A DNA stretch of 64,000 nucleotides from Paraburkholderia phenazinium. Lineage in GTDB: Bacteria; Pseudomonadota; Gammaproteobacteria; Burkholderiales; Burkholderiaceae. The notes under the pieces are model-generated. The model was not told where the DNA came from. It searched no databases and saw nothing but the letters and a program-made list of their open reading frames with translations. Within the stretch, counting starts at the first letter, position 1; the number at the start of each line of letters is the position of its first letter. The position numbers and the translations under genes were made by a program. The stretch is from positions 1,798,001 through 1,862,000 of the forward strand of contig NZ_FSRU01000002.1 of the NCBI RefSeq assembly GCF_900142845.1. The letters run 5' to 3'. Below, in pieces: positions 25,963 to 34,737 of the stretch.

Positions 25963-27429
25963 ATGAAGCGTTTTGCCAATGACATTCTTGATCTGGAATA
26001 CGACGGCGACCGTACGATCGTCTTCATTCCGAGCATTAGCTTTGACGGCCTGACGAAGAAGTACCTGATCGGACTAAACTGCTTCGAAGAACGAAACTTA
26101 TACTACCTTGCGTGCCTCACCCACATCAAAACGCGCTTCGTTGCCGTGCTCGCCGATGCAGTTGATGACGCATTTATCGACTACTGCGTAGACCATGTCG
26201 CGTCTGCGAGAGGAATAGACCGCGCTTCGCTGCGCGAGCGGTTTGAGGTGGTCAGGGTGTCGACCCACGGTGACGAACACCTGTCGAGGGCGATTTTGAG
26301 GCAGCCCGACGTGCTCGAAAATTTGCGGGCAAAAGTTCGACGCGCCATCAATCCCATCATCGACTTTTGGCTCGTCTCGCCAGAAGAAATACAGTTGGCG
26401 GCTTTACTGGATTGTCCCTACTACGGACTTCCTGAAGGCGCGCTTCAGTTCGACAACAAGTCGAATGCCCGAGATCTGTTCAGAGAGATCGGGTTGAGAA
26501 TTCCGCGTGGCGAAGAGCACGTGAGCAGCCCGCAGGAGGCATGGGCTGCCCTAAGGCGGGTAGCAGAGCAAAGTGGCGCCGATGAGTACCTCATCAAGCT
26601 AAATTGCGAAGAGGCCGGAAAAGGAATTGCCATTGTGGGTCGCGAATCGATATCTCAGCCGTTCGATGCGTTTCTGGACCTCATCAAAGTACCGAAGAGC
26701 ATTCCGGTTGACGAATTCCTGCAAGCCCTTTCCTCCCAGGGCGCAACGGTCGAGGAATTCATTTCTGCGCCCATCAAGGCGTGTCCGAGCGTGAAGATGG
26801 AGATTCTGACCGACGGAAGCGTGCGGAATCTCGCCACTCACGACCAGGTGCTGAGTGGTCTGGCCTATTCCGGATCGCGTTTTCCGGCAGACGAGAGTTA
26901 TCGTGTGGATTTGATCCGGATTGGATATCGCGTGTCGGAGGCCGCCAGCAAAAAGGGCGCAAGAGGTATCGTATCGGTCGACTTTCTCGCGACAAAAGAC
27001 ACGCCGGACGAGCCGTGGATCCTGTGGGGCATGGAGATTAACGCCCGAAAAGGCGCCACGACTCACCCCTATTACTGGACGCGGTGGCTCACCGATGCTG
27101 CCTATTCGGCGGACACGGGCAAGCTAACCTGTCCTGCTGGCGAGACCGTGTATTGCGCCTCGGAGTTCTTTTCCGACCCCCAGTTGCATCTCGTCGCTCC
27201 TTCATTCATCTTAGATGACCTAAAGAAGTCTGGGCTGGACTATCAGCACCGTTCGAGATCCGGTGTTTTCGTCCATATGCTGAGTAGCGTGCAGCGGTTC
27301 TCAAAGGTTGGCGCTACCGTCATCGCCCGGGACAGCGCGGAGACCGACAGACTGTCTCAGGCATTCAGCGAGCAGTTGAAGCGCCTCGCTGACCCGTACC
27401 GATCTTCTCTCGACAATTTTCCCGCCTAG
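25963..27429 (+). CDS. PGM1-type ATP-grasp peptide ligase
   Basis: A 488-residue protein recognised as an ATP-grasp ligase of the pheganomycin PGM1 type. A pre-ATP-grasp domain (FIPSISFDG at 21-29, FEERNLYYL at 41-49, VSPEEIQLAALLDCPYYG at 138-154) leads to KSNARDLFREIGLRIPRGEE (166-185). The ATP-grasp core follows, with KLNCEEAGKG (212-221), VEEFI (263-267), SVDFLATK (338-345) and MEINARKGATTHPYYW (357-372), the family's metal- and carboxylate-binding block. PGM1 couples a guanidino non-proteinogenic amino acid to the N-terminus of a peptide. Two amidinotransferase genes downstream fit the same chemistry. The exact substrates here are unknown. Confidence 0.72.
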   Translation: MKRFANDILDLEYDGDRTIVFIPSISFDGLTKKYLIGLNCFEERNLYYLACLTHIKTRFVAVLADAVDDAFIDYCVDHVASARGIDRASLRERFEVVRVSTHGDEHLSRAILRQPDVLENLRAKVRRAINPIIDFWLVSPEEIQLAALLDCPYYGLPEGALQFDNKSNARDLFREIGLRIPRGEEHVSSPQEAWAALRRVAEQSGADEYLIKLNCEEAGKGIAIVGRESISQPFDAFLDLIKVPKSIPVDEFLQALSSQGATVEEFISAPIKACPSVKMEILTDGSVRNLATHDQVLSGLAYSGSRFPADESYRVDLIRIGYRVSEAASKKGARGIVSVDFLATKDTPDEPWILWGMEINARKGATTHPYYWTRWLTDAAYSADTGKLTCPAGETVYCASEFFSDPQLHLVAPSFILDDLKKSGLDYQHRSRSGVFVHMLSSVQRFSKVGATVIARDSAETDRLSQAFSEQLKRLADPYRSSLDNFPA

Positions 27430-27474
27430 ACCATAGAGTCCCTACGTTCGGCTAATCCACCACTTTTCATTCCG

Positions 27475-28944
27475 ATGACAACGACTATTGACGATAGATC
27501 AGACGAGTCCTATTGGCCGAACTTTATCGACGGAGCGTATTGCAATGGTGGAGCCGGACGTATTGCTGTCAAGAATCCCGCCACGGGAGATGTCCTTGCC
27601 GAACACGCGCTAGCGGACGCAGCCGATGTGGACCGGGCCGTTCAGGCCGCACACAGAGTTCACCGCTCCGGACAGCTCGCGAAGCTACACCCCATGGATC
27701 GCGGCCGCATGGTCCGGGGTATCGGCAAGTACCTCAGCGACAACATGGAATCCGTCAAGCGGTCGATCACGTTGGAGCAGGGAAAACCGCTTTTCGAATC
27801 TGAAGCCGAAATCAAACTTGCAATCCGCCTGTTTGAATACTTCGGTTCGATGGCCGAATCGCTGGAAGGACGATCCGTTCCTTGCGACGACACCCGCTTC
27901 GATTTCACCGTGTACGAACCCTTGGGCGTGTCGGCTCAATTTATGCCGTCTCACTACCCTATCTACATCCCCGCGCGCGCCCTGTCGGTCGCCCTTGCGA
28001 CGGGGAATGCCTGCGTCATGAAGACCTCCGAGCTCGCGCCCATTTCGACTATCTGGCTCGCACGGGCCGCCGAGGCGGTTGGCTTTCCCCCTGGCGCAGT
28101 CAATATTTTATGTGGCCGCCGTGAAGATGCAGGCGTGGCTCTATCGACCCATCCGGACATCAATCATCTTGTGTTTATAGGCCAGCAACATTGCGCGACG
28201 GAGGTTCTTTCGCAATCGGCCAGAAACATCGTCCCAAGCATCGTGGAAGTGGGCGGGACATCCCCAACGCTCTTCTTTGAGGACGGCGATCTCGACGCCT
28301 TCATCTTCGAAGCGAGGATGGGCTCATATTGGAACGCGGGACAGTTCTGTTGCGGCGTGTACCGCGTCATCGTCCACGAGTCGCGGTACGAGGAGCTCAT
28401 CGATGGAGCGGTGGCGCTTGCCGAGTCGCTCGAGGTAGGCCCGGGAATCGAGAGCGGAGACTTCCGCCCCTACATGGGCTCCATGGACAGCAACGAGCAG
28501 CTTCAGAAGGTTTTGGAAATCGTTGCCGATGCCAAGCTCAACGGCGCGAAATGTGTGGCCGGCGGCGAGCGATTGAAGCGAGCTGGCTTTTTCATGAAAC
28601 CCACCGTCTTGCGTGACGTCGATCCGTCCATGAGAGCGGCGCAAGAGGAAGTGTGGGGACCCGTCATGTCCGTCCTGAAGTTTCGCGATGAAGAAGAGGC
28701 GTATCGCCTCGCGAACGGCCCGCGGCATAGCGGTCTCATGTGTGGTGTGTTCACCAAAGATCTTGGGCGGATGATGCGCGCCGCACAGCGGATACGTGCG
28801 GGACATATCGTCTCGAATCAGACCTTGATTGGAGGAGCAGAGTTACCTTTCGGAGGCTTCAATCGTGCGGGGTACGGTAGCTTGAAAGGGCGCGAAGCCC
28901 TTATGGGCTATGTCCAGCGGAAGAATGTACTTCTCAACTTATAG
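27475..28944 (+). CDS. Aldehyde dehydrogenase superfamily protein (atypical)
   Basis: A 489-residue NAD(P)-dependent aldehyde dehydrogenase. The general base Glu258 lies in VEVGGTSPTLFFEDGDLD and the catalytic Cys292 in WNAGQFCCGVYR; EEVWGPVMSVLKF and ELPFGGFNRAGYG are also present. Two usual motifs are altered: PWNFP is PSHYP (158-162) and the cofactor-loop GSTxxG is IGQQHCATEV (235-244). It should oxidise an aldehyde made in the cluster to an acid, but cofactor handling may differ. It is in line with the ligase upstream and the amidinotransferase 11 nt downstream. Confidence 0.78.
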   Translation: MTTTIDDRSDESYWPNFIDGAYCNGGAGRIAVKNPATGDVLAEHALADAADVDRAVQAAHRVHRSGQLAKLHPMDRGRMVRGIGKYLSDNMESVKRSITLEQGKPLFESEAEIKLAIRLFEYFGSMAESLEGRSVPCDDTRFDFTVYEPLGVSAQFMPSHYPIYIPARALSVALATGNACVMKTSELAPISTIWLARAAEAVGFPPGAVNILCGRREDAGVALSTHPDINHLVFIGQQHCATEVLSQSARNIVPSIVEVGGTSPTLFFEDGDLDAFIFEARMGSYWNAGQFCCGVYRVIVHESRYEELIDGAVALAESLEVGPGIESGDFRPYMGSMDSNEQLQKVLEIVADAKLNGAKCVAGGERLKRAGFFMKPTVLRDVDPSMRAAQEEVWGPVMSVLKFRDEEEAYRLANGPRHSGLMCGVFTKDLGRMMRAAQRIRAGHIVSNQTLIGGAELPFGGFNRAGYGSLKGREALMGYVQRKNVLLNL

Positions 28945-28955
28945 CGAGGATGAAC

Positions 28956-30059
28956 ATGAGCGAAACAATTGAATATCATTCCGGTCAATTGGCGCAGCAA
29001 GAGGCAGTCCCGGCGGGAGTCTGGAGTTGCAACGAGTGGGATCCGCTTGTAGAAGTCATCGTTGGAAATCCGTTTAACGCTCGATTCCCCTACCGGGACA
29101 AGAGCACTCACATAGCGGAGTACGCAGGCAAGCCGTTTGCTTCAATCCCTCAAGGTCCGTTTCCTCAGCAGATCATTGAGGAAACCGAAGAGGATCTTGG
29201 GGAGATGGTGGAGGTGTTCACCAAGCTTGGCGTGTCGGTAAAGCGTCCGCAGACCTGGGATCACGAGCGGGAATTTTCCACCACGTTCTGGAAAACCGAG
29301 GGATATTACAACTATTGTCCGCGCGACATTCTTTTGGTCGTTGGCGATCAGATCATCGAAACACCCAACGCCATCCGTGGGCGATCGCAAGAAACATATA
29401 GCTACCGGGAGATTCTTCTCGAGTATCTCAAGGACGGCTCACGCTGGTTTAGCGCGCCCAGGCCGATGCTACTTGATTCGTTATTCGAAGTAGATCACCA
29501 GAAGCCCGTGCCGCGAAACGACGAGCCGGTGTTCGATGCGGCAAATGTGATTCGATTCGGCAGAGACCTCCTGTATCTCATCAGCTCGACGGGAAACGAT
29601 CTTGGCGCGCACTGGCTTCAAACAGTCCTTGGGAAGGACTTCAAGGTACACTGCTGCCGGCTCAACTACTACGGAAGTCACATCGACACGTCAGTCGTCG
29701 CGCTTCGCCCGGGTCTTTTGCTTTGCAATCCTGAACGTGTTAACCGGGACATGCTTCCTGACATTTTCCGCGATTGGGAGGTGATTTTCAGCCCGCCGAT
29801 GGTCGGAGCAGACAGATTCGAGAGCGACTATTTGTCGAAGTGCATCGGCAGCAACTGGATCGATATGAATCTTTTCAGTCTGAGCCCGGATCTGGTCATG
29901 GTCGATCGCGATCAACTTCCGTTGATCAAGCTGCTGGAGAGCAAGAAGATCGAAGTGCTTCCAATGAAGTTGCGACATTCCAGGATGTTAGGGGGAGGCT
30001 TCCACTGCACGACGCTGGATACCCGAAGAAAAGGCAAGATGGAATCGTACTTCGATTGA
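28956..30059 (+). CDS. Arginine:amine amidinotransferase 1
   Basis: A 367-residue member of the glycine/inosamine/CyrA amidinotransferase family. The catalytic triad is complete: Asp194 in FDAANVIRFGRD, His242 in GSHIDTSVVALRPG and the nucleophile Cys351 in GGGFHCTTLDTRRKG. The enzyme moves the amidino group of arginine onto a primary amine, giving a guanidino compound and ornithine. Diaminobutyrate from the EctB-like enzyme is a plausible acceptor. The start at MSETIEYHSG was chosen because GAGGA lies 5 nt upstream; an ATG at 28950 overlaps that site. Confidence 0.85.
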   Translation: MSETIEYHSGQLAQQEAVPAGVWSCNEWDPLVEVIVGNPFNARFPYRDKSTHIAEYAGKPFASIPQGPFPQQIIEETEEDLGEMVEVFTKLGVSVKRPQTWDHEREFSTTFWKTEGYYNYCPRDILLVVGDQIIETPNAIRGRSQETYSYREILLEYLKDGSRWFSAPRPMLLDSLFEVDHQKPVPRNDEPVFDAANVIRFGRDLLYLISSTGNDLGAHWLQTVLGKDFKVHCCRLNYYGSHIDTSVVALRPGLLLCNPERVNRDMLPDIFRDWEVIFSPPMVGADRFESDYLSKCIGSNWIDMNLFSLSPDLVMVDRDQLPLIKLLESKKIEVLPMKLRHSRMLGGGFHCTTLDTRRKGKMESYFD

Positions 30060-30169
30060 CTAGCCGCCGGGACCGCGCAATGTTTCAGATAGGCTGCTTC
30101 GCATCGCCTGCCGTAACCTAAGGCGTGGTTTCACAGCGTGTGGAGCAGCCCTCACACCGAGGCATCTCA

Positions 30170-30421
30170 ATGACGCGGAAAACGCCTCAAACAGATCGGT
30201 ACGGCAGCGTGGTACTACACATCGGGCGCGAGATGTTTTTACTCTCACAGTGGCATGAAGGCGAGTTACCCGAGTGCGGGTTCCTACTCCCCGGACATCA
30301 CGTGGGCATACTCTGCGAACCGGTTGGTCGGACGCGCAATGTTCAATTGAGTTCATCCACCCTGCGAGCACTGACGATAGTGTTCCTTGCTGGAACCTTT
30401 GGCCCATCACACTCGCGATAG
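30170..30421 (+). CDS. Candidate small protein between the two amidinotransferases
   Basis: An 83-codon ORF starting MTRKTPQTDRYGSVV, with GAGG about 8 nt upstream of the ATG. Its stop lies 5 nt before the second amidinotransferase start, as expected for translational coupling, and it fills an otherwise empty 367-bp gap in a tightly packed operon. The stretch SVVLHIGREMFLLS and ELPECGF recalls, weakly, the pattern of MbtH-like proteins, but the conserved Trp residues are missing. A precursor peptide for the PGM1-type ligase is another option. No homologue was recognised; chance is possible. Confidence 0.35.
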   Translation: MTRKTPQTDRYGSVVLHIGREMFLLSQWHEGELPECGFLLPGHHVGILCEPVGRTRNVQLSSSTLRALTIVFLAGTFGPSHSR

Positions 30422-30426
30422 GAAAT

Positions 30427-31608
30427 ATGTCCAGGATCAATAGCCACAACGAATGGGACGCGTTGAAAGAAGCCGTCGTGGGTACCGCAACCGGGACCGT
30501 CGGTACGCTAACCTGGCGCAAGCCAGGACCGATCCCGGAGCGGCTCTTCGATCAAGGGATTGCGATTGCGAAGGCGGCCTCCCCTCAGTGGTACGTCGAC
30601 GAAGTGGCAGAAGACCTGGATAATCTGAGTTCGATTCTCCGTCAGTTTGGCGTTGTCGTTCATCGCCCGGAGCCCTTCGATTTTTCAGCGCTATGTGCCA
30701 CACCGTTTTGGTCAACAACGAGCAACAATCTGTACAACGTGCGCGACCTTAACCTGGTCGTGGGAAACACCGTTGTCGAAAGCCCCTCATATGGTCGTAG
30801 CCGATTGTACGAAACCGCGGGGCTCTATCCCATCTGGTATCGGTATCTGGAAGAAGGCTTTCGGTGGATTGCGGCGCCCAAGCCGTTGCTCAACTATGAG
30901 GCCAGGCTGCCGTACTTCAAAGATGGGGTGGATCGAACCATCACGGACGAGGACGTGAAACACCGTCGACTATCCGACGGGCGGCTCGAGACGCTTCATA
31001 GACTCGCAGAAAAAGAGATCCTGTTTGAGGCCGCAACAGTCTTGAGAATGGGGAAAGACCTGCTCTTTCTCGTATCTTCTTCGGGAAATCGCCTTGCCTT
31101 GAATTGGCTTCGCGCCGTCCTGGGTGACGAGTACACCGTACATGAAACATCGGATATCTATCGCGCCGGTCATATCGATTCGACCGTCATGTGCCTTCGC
31201 CCCGGCTTGGTACTTCTCAACAGCGCGCGCGTGAATGAGCACAATTGTCCCGGAATCTTTAAAGCGTGGGACAAGCTCTACTTTGAAGAAGTGGAGCCGA
31301 TTCCTCAGGCGGAGTTGGAGTTTCACAAGCACGTCAGAGAACCGGCGGCAATGCAACTGGAGAGCCTTGGCTTCCAAAGCAACCTAAGGCAGATGTCCTC
31401 TCCCTGGATCGGCATGAACCTGCTGTCGCTCGACCCCTCTACCGTGATAGTCGACGAGCGGCAGACACGCCTGATACGCGAACTGGAACGGCACAAATTC
31501 ACCGTGATTCCGACCCGGATGCGTCATGCCCATACTCAGTGCGGCGGCATTCACTGCGCGACGCTTGATACGGTTAGAGAAAGCAAGCTGGAAAGTTACT
31601 TCGACTAA
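30427..31608 (+). CDS. Arginine:amine amidinotransferase 2 (variant active site)
   Basis: A 393-residue amidinotransferase paralogous to the upstream gene. His249 (AGHIDSTVMCLRPG) and Cys377 (CGGIHCATLDT) are kept, but the position of the catalytic Asp is Glu201 (LFEAATVLRMGKD). Extra residues around 160-195 (DGVDRTITDEDVKHRR) and 285-315 distinguish it from paralogue 1. It may have another acceptor, add a second guanidine group, or have weaker transfer activity. The start is MSRINSHNEWD; a longer in-frame extension crosses the gap and is unlikely. Confidence 0.82.
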   Translation: MSRINSHNEWDALKEAVVGTATGTVGTLTWRKPGPIPERLFDQGIAIAKAASPQWYVDEVAEDLDNLSSILRQFGVVVHRPEPFDFSALCATPFWSTTSNNLYNVRDLNLVVGNTVVESPSYGRSRLYETAGLYPIWYRYLEEGFRWIAAPKPLLNYEARLPYFKDGVDRTITDEDVKHRRLSDGRLETLHRLAEKEILFEAATVLRMGKDLLFLVSSSGNRLALNWLRAVLGDEYTVHETSDIYRAGHIDSTVMCLRPGLVLLNSARVNEHNCPGIFKAWDKLYFEEVEPIPQAELEFHKHVREPAAMQLESLGFQSNLRQMSSPWIGMNLLSLDPSTVIVDERQTRLIRELERHKFTVIPTRMRHAHTQCGGIHCATLDTVRESKLESYFD

Positions 31609-31678
31609 CAGCAGGACTCCCTACGAATACCTCATGTTCATGCACGGCGCCTCAGCACTCGTTCGGTGACAGGAAAGC

Positions 31679-32578
31679 CTACATCAGGGCAATTTGGGCG
31701 AGTCCGCACAACATGACGGCAGTGCCAAATAACTTGGGCCCGGAAACGCTTTCTTTAAGGAGAAGAATCCCAAACAGAGTCCCGACGGGTATGGAAAGCT
31801 GACGCAGTGCGACGATCTGGCGAACGTCTGCGCCGGTCGCCATGGCAATCAGAACTAGGCCGTACGTTAGCGTCATCGCGACACCAGCCAGGACCGCGTT
31901 CTGACGCTGCGTTGCCCAGATGGTTTCGACGGCCCGACGTTCGCGCGCGATGTAACGTAACGGCAAGATCGCCCAGATCACGATCGCATAGGCTTGAATA
32001 ACCGTATAGGTCAGTCCTGCCGTCAATGCATTGAAGCCGTGCTGACGCATAAGATCGAGGGCCGCCTTGTCTGCAATCGAGTATCCGACAGTGCCTGCCA
32101 CTGCCAGGAGCGCAAAGCCAAAAGCCGGCGTGAGGTACGTAGCGAGCCGCAAAGAGCGCACGTTGTTCAGCGGAAGCACAAACGTTCCCGCTACTACGAG
32201 CACTATTCCGATGAAGACGCCTGGGTGAAGCGTGGATCCACCCAACGCCGCATTGGCGACGACGGCAACCAGTGCAACCGGCAGACCTCGCACGAATGGA
32301 TATAGAACGCTCATGTCGCCATTGGAATACGCCCAGGCGAGTCCGCCGAGATAGATCAACTGAAAGAATCCGGAGACGATCAGGAGCAGCCAAAAGGTGA
32401 TGGGCAGATACCAAAGATTGGGTAAGCCCCAGAAGAGAACTGGTGAGAACAAAAGACCGCCGCTGCCAACGGCAAACACAAAAAAGGCCAGTGATGGTGA
32501 CTGCTTCTTTCCGAGTAGATTCCAGCCTGCATGGAGAAACACTGATGTGACGGTGAGTGCCAGTGGGATTGCGTTCAA
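31679..32578 (-). CDS. EamA/DMT-family transporter
   Basis: A 299-residue protein with about ten hydrophobic helices, two EamA halves and the typical end GTLFGILLLKESVSGPKLFGTAVMLCGLA. DMT-family members often export amino-acid-like metabolites, so this is the second candidate exporter of the cluster and marks its right side. No ATG fits: the start is read as TTG (LNAIPLALTV) with GGAGG 4 nt upstream. It is convergent with amidinotransferase 2. Confidence 0.75.
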   Translation of the reverse strand: MNAIPLALTVTSVFLHAGWNLLGKKQSPSLAFFVFAVGSGGLLFSPVLFWGLPNLWYLPITFWLLLIVSGFFQLIYLGGLAWAYSNGDMSVLYPFVRGLPVALVAVVANAALGGSTLHPGVFIGIVLVVAGTFVLPLNNVRSLRLATYLTPAFGFALLAVAGTVGYSIADKAALDLMRQHGFNALTAGLTYTVIQAYAIVIWAILPLRYIARERRAVETIWATQRQNAVLAGVAMTLTYGLVLIAMATGADVRQIVALRQLSIPVGTLFGILLLKESVSGPKLFGTAVMLCGLAQIALM

Positions 32579-32767
32579 TTTTCCTCCATAGACAACCGGC
32601 GCGCCGAAGATGCATGAAACGGCGCCTCGTGGAATCCCATCCCTATGATTGCAACTTGATTTGCATAGGTGCACGAAAGTGTTGTGGATTCTTTCTTTGT
32701 TCGGTAGAGCGTGCTGGATTCTCGATCTAAAATGCTCGCATGTTCAGTGCCAACATTCAAGCCATAT

Positions 32768-33580
32768 ATGCGCATACAAATTGCCTCAGACCTGCATCTT
32801 GAATCGCTAAGGCGGCGTTTCCCCGGCTTTCTACCGGTGACGCCGGCACAGGCGGATGTGCTTGTGCTTGCAGGTGACATCGCAACGGGATGTGAGGGCG
32901 TAGAAATGTTCGCCGACTGGCCGGTGCCCGTCATTTACGTGCATGGAAACCACGAGAGTTACGGGACGCCTTATGAGGATCTTCCGCGCAAAATCCGGGC
33001 AAGTGCAAAGGGGACGGCGGTAAATTATCTGGAGAACGAAGCACTTGTCATTGATAACGTGAGATTTTTGGGCTGCTGTCTGTGGACTGACTACAACTTG
33101 TACGACTCACCCGTTCAAGGCATGGAGACCGCTCTCGAATACATGCACGATTACACAGAAATCGCGACTGAGGCCGGCGGATGGTTCACGCCGGAGCATG
33201 CCCTGGTCGAGCATAAGCGGTCGGTGAGATGGTTGCGCGATCAACTCGCCATACCTTTTTCGGGTAAGACGGTGGTTGTGACTCACCACGGTGTCGCGCC
33301 GCTCTCGGTACACCCGCGCTTCAAAGGCAATCCGATCAATGCCGCCTTCGTCAGCGATCTGAGCGCACTCCTGCCTTTGGCGGACATTTTCATACACGGG
33401 CACGTTCACGACTCGGTCGACTACCGAATTGGCCGTACCCGGGTGCTGACAAATCCTAGAGGGTATGCGACGAACCTGAATCAGGCGACCTGCCCTCAAT
33501 CGTTAGCATGGGAGAACAACGCATTCAAGGACGACATGGTTGTGAGGATTGACGATCGGCAGGTGTTGGCGAGCGTGTGA
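32768..33580 (+). CDS. Calcineurin-like metallophosphoesterase
   Basis: A 270-residue metallophosphoesterase. The metal-binding blocks are visible in order: SDLHLE, LAGDI, HGNHE, VVTHHGVAP and HGHVHDSVDY. The physiological substrate cannot be named from sequence. The start MRIQIASDLHLE is the family norm. It lies between the biosynthetic cluster and tRNA-Pro; it may be part of the island or old flanking DNA, and no pathway link is evident. Confidence 0.8.
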   Translation: MRIQIASDLHLESLRRRFPGFLPVTPAQADVLVLAGDIATGCEGVEMFADWPVPVIYVHGNHESYGTPYEDLPRKIRASAKGTAVNYLENEALVIDNVRFLGCCLWTDYNLYDSPVQGMETALEYMHDYTEIATEAGGWFTPEHALVEHKRSVRWLRDQLAIPFSGKTVVVTHHGVAPLSVHPRFKGNPINAAFVSDLSALLPLADIFIHGHVHDSVDYRIGRTRVLTNPRGYATNLNQATCPQSLAWENNAFKDDMVVRIDDRQVLASV

Positions 33581-33612
33581 GGACAAACGTTGGACGCAAA
33601 ATGCGCCCCAAA

Positions 33613-33648
33613 TGAAAAAGGCCTCACAAGCATTGCTTGTAAGGCCTT
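33613..33648 (-). terminator. Terminator of tRNA-Pro (bidirectional stem)
   Basis: The stem AAGGCCT-C-ACAAGC / GCTTGT-A-AGGCCTT has a 3-nt loop and one unpaired C/A pair. On the minus strand it is followed by TTTTTCATT, which suits the tRNA just upstream on that strand. It may also stop the phosphoesterase transcript. Confidence 0.75.
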
Positions 33649-33652
33649 GATT

Positions 33653-33733
<81 letters not shown>

Positions 33734-33804
33734 AACAGCTAAAAATTATAACAGACACTTCAATCGATTAGAACCGCCAGTCGCCAACAAAACCGCGAAA
33801 GGCC

Positions 33805-34212
33805 CTACCGGCCCAGCAGATCGATCACCTGCAGCAGTTCCTTGCGCAACTGATCGACATCGACGGTAGCCGTGGTTGCAGACGGCGCCTCCAGAACCTC
33901 GCCCTCCTCCCCCGCATCGTCCGGCGGCCCACCGTGCACCGCACCGTGCGAATCGAGCCGGTTGCGCGCACCGTTGATCGTGAAGCCCTGCTCGTACAGG
34001 AGCTCGCGAATCCGCCTGATCAGCAGCACTTCATGATGCTGGTAGTAGCGGCGATTGCCACGCCGCTTCACCGGCCGCAACTGCGTGAACTCCTGCTCCC
34101 AATACCGCAACACATGCGGCTTCACTCCGCACAGTTCGCTGACCTCACCTATGGTGAAGTAGCGCTTCGCCGGAATCGGAGGCAAGACGACTTTTTCGAT
34201 CGTCGCTGTCAT
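33805..34212 (-). CDS. MerR-family regulator downstream of ihfA
   Basis: A 135-residue protein with a MerR HTH at residues 17-60 ([43 protein letters not shown]). It lacks metal-binding Cys residues, and the C-terminal third is Glu/Ala-rich with a coiled end ([19 protein letters not shown]). This MlrA/YcgE-like type is commonly found next to ihfA in Proteobacteria. Its target is unknown. Confidence 0.82.
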   Translation of the reverse strand: MTATIEKVVLPPIPAKRYFTIGEVSELCGVKPHVLRYWEQEFTQLRPVKRRGNRRYYQHHEVLLIRRIRELLYEQGFTINGARNRLDSHGAVHGGPPDDAGEEGEVLEAPSATTATVDVDQLRKELLQVIDLLGR

Positions 34213-34257
34213 CGTCAGTTAGCCGTCGTGGTAGTTGCGCAGGAACGCGCCGGTCGA

Positions 34258-34668
34258 TCAGCGCGCGAAGCTTGCCTCAGCGCCGGTTTCGACCAGCGCC
34301 TTCAGCTTTTGACTTGCATGGAACGTCACAACGCGGCGAGCCGCAATCGGAATGGCCTCGCCCGTCTTCGGATTGCGGCCTGGACGCTGGGGCTTGTCGC
34401 GCAACTGAAAGTTGCCGAAGCCAGACAGCTTCACGCTATCGCCGCTCTCCAACGCGTCGCGAATCACCTCGAAGAACGCCTCGACCATGTCCTTCGCTTC
34501 CCGCTTGTTGAGTCCGACATTGTCGAACAGCAACTCAGCGAGCTCGGCCTTGGTGAGCGTGGGCGTTTCCGCCGAAGCGTTTGCGGGTGATGTCGGAATA
34601 TCGCGAATCATGGCGCTACGCTGCGCCGTAAGAAGGGCTTCGAAATCACTCGAGTTCATTTCATTCAT
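34258..34668 (-). CDS. ihfA: Integration host factor alpha subunit
   Basis: A 136-residue protein containing the complete HU/IHF fold: [40 protein letters not shown], and the DNA-intercalating arm [14 protein letters not shown]. It carries the N-terminal extension of about 35 residues ([13 protein letters not shown]) that I recall from Burkholderia homologues; E. coli IhfA is about 99 residues. It bends DNA as a heterodimer with IhfB. It lies 69 bp after pheT on the same strand, as in E. coli pheST-ihfA. Confidence 0.9.
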   Translation of the reverse strand: MNEMNSSDFEALLTAQRSAMIRDIPTSPANASAETPTLTKAELAELLFDNVGLNKREAKDMVEAFFEVIRDALESGDSVKLSGFGNFQLRDKPQRPGRNPKTGEAIPIAARRVVTFHASQKLKALVETGAEASFAR

Positions 34669-34737
34669 ATCTATCAAATGGCGCGCCAACCAGGAACCGG
34701 AGAATGCGAAAACTGCCGCTTAAAGAGTATCCGCGGG

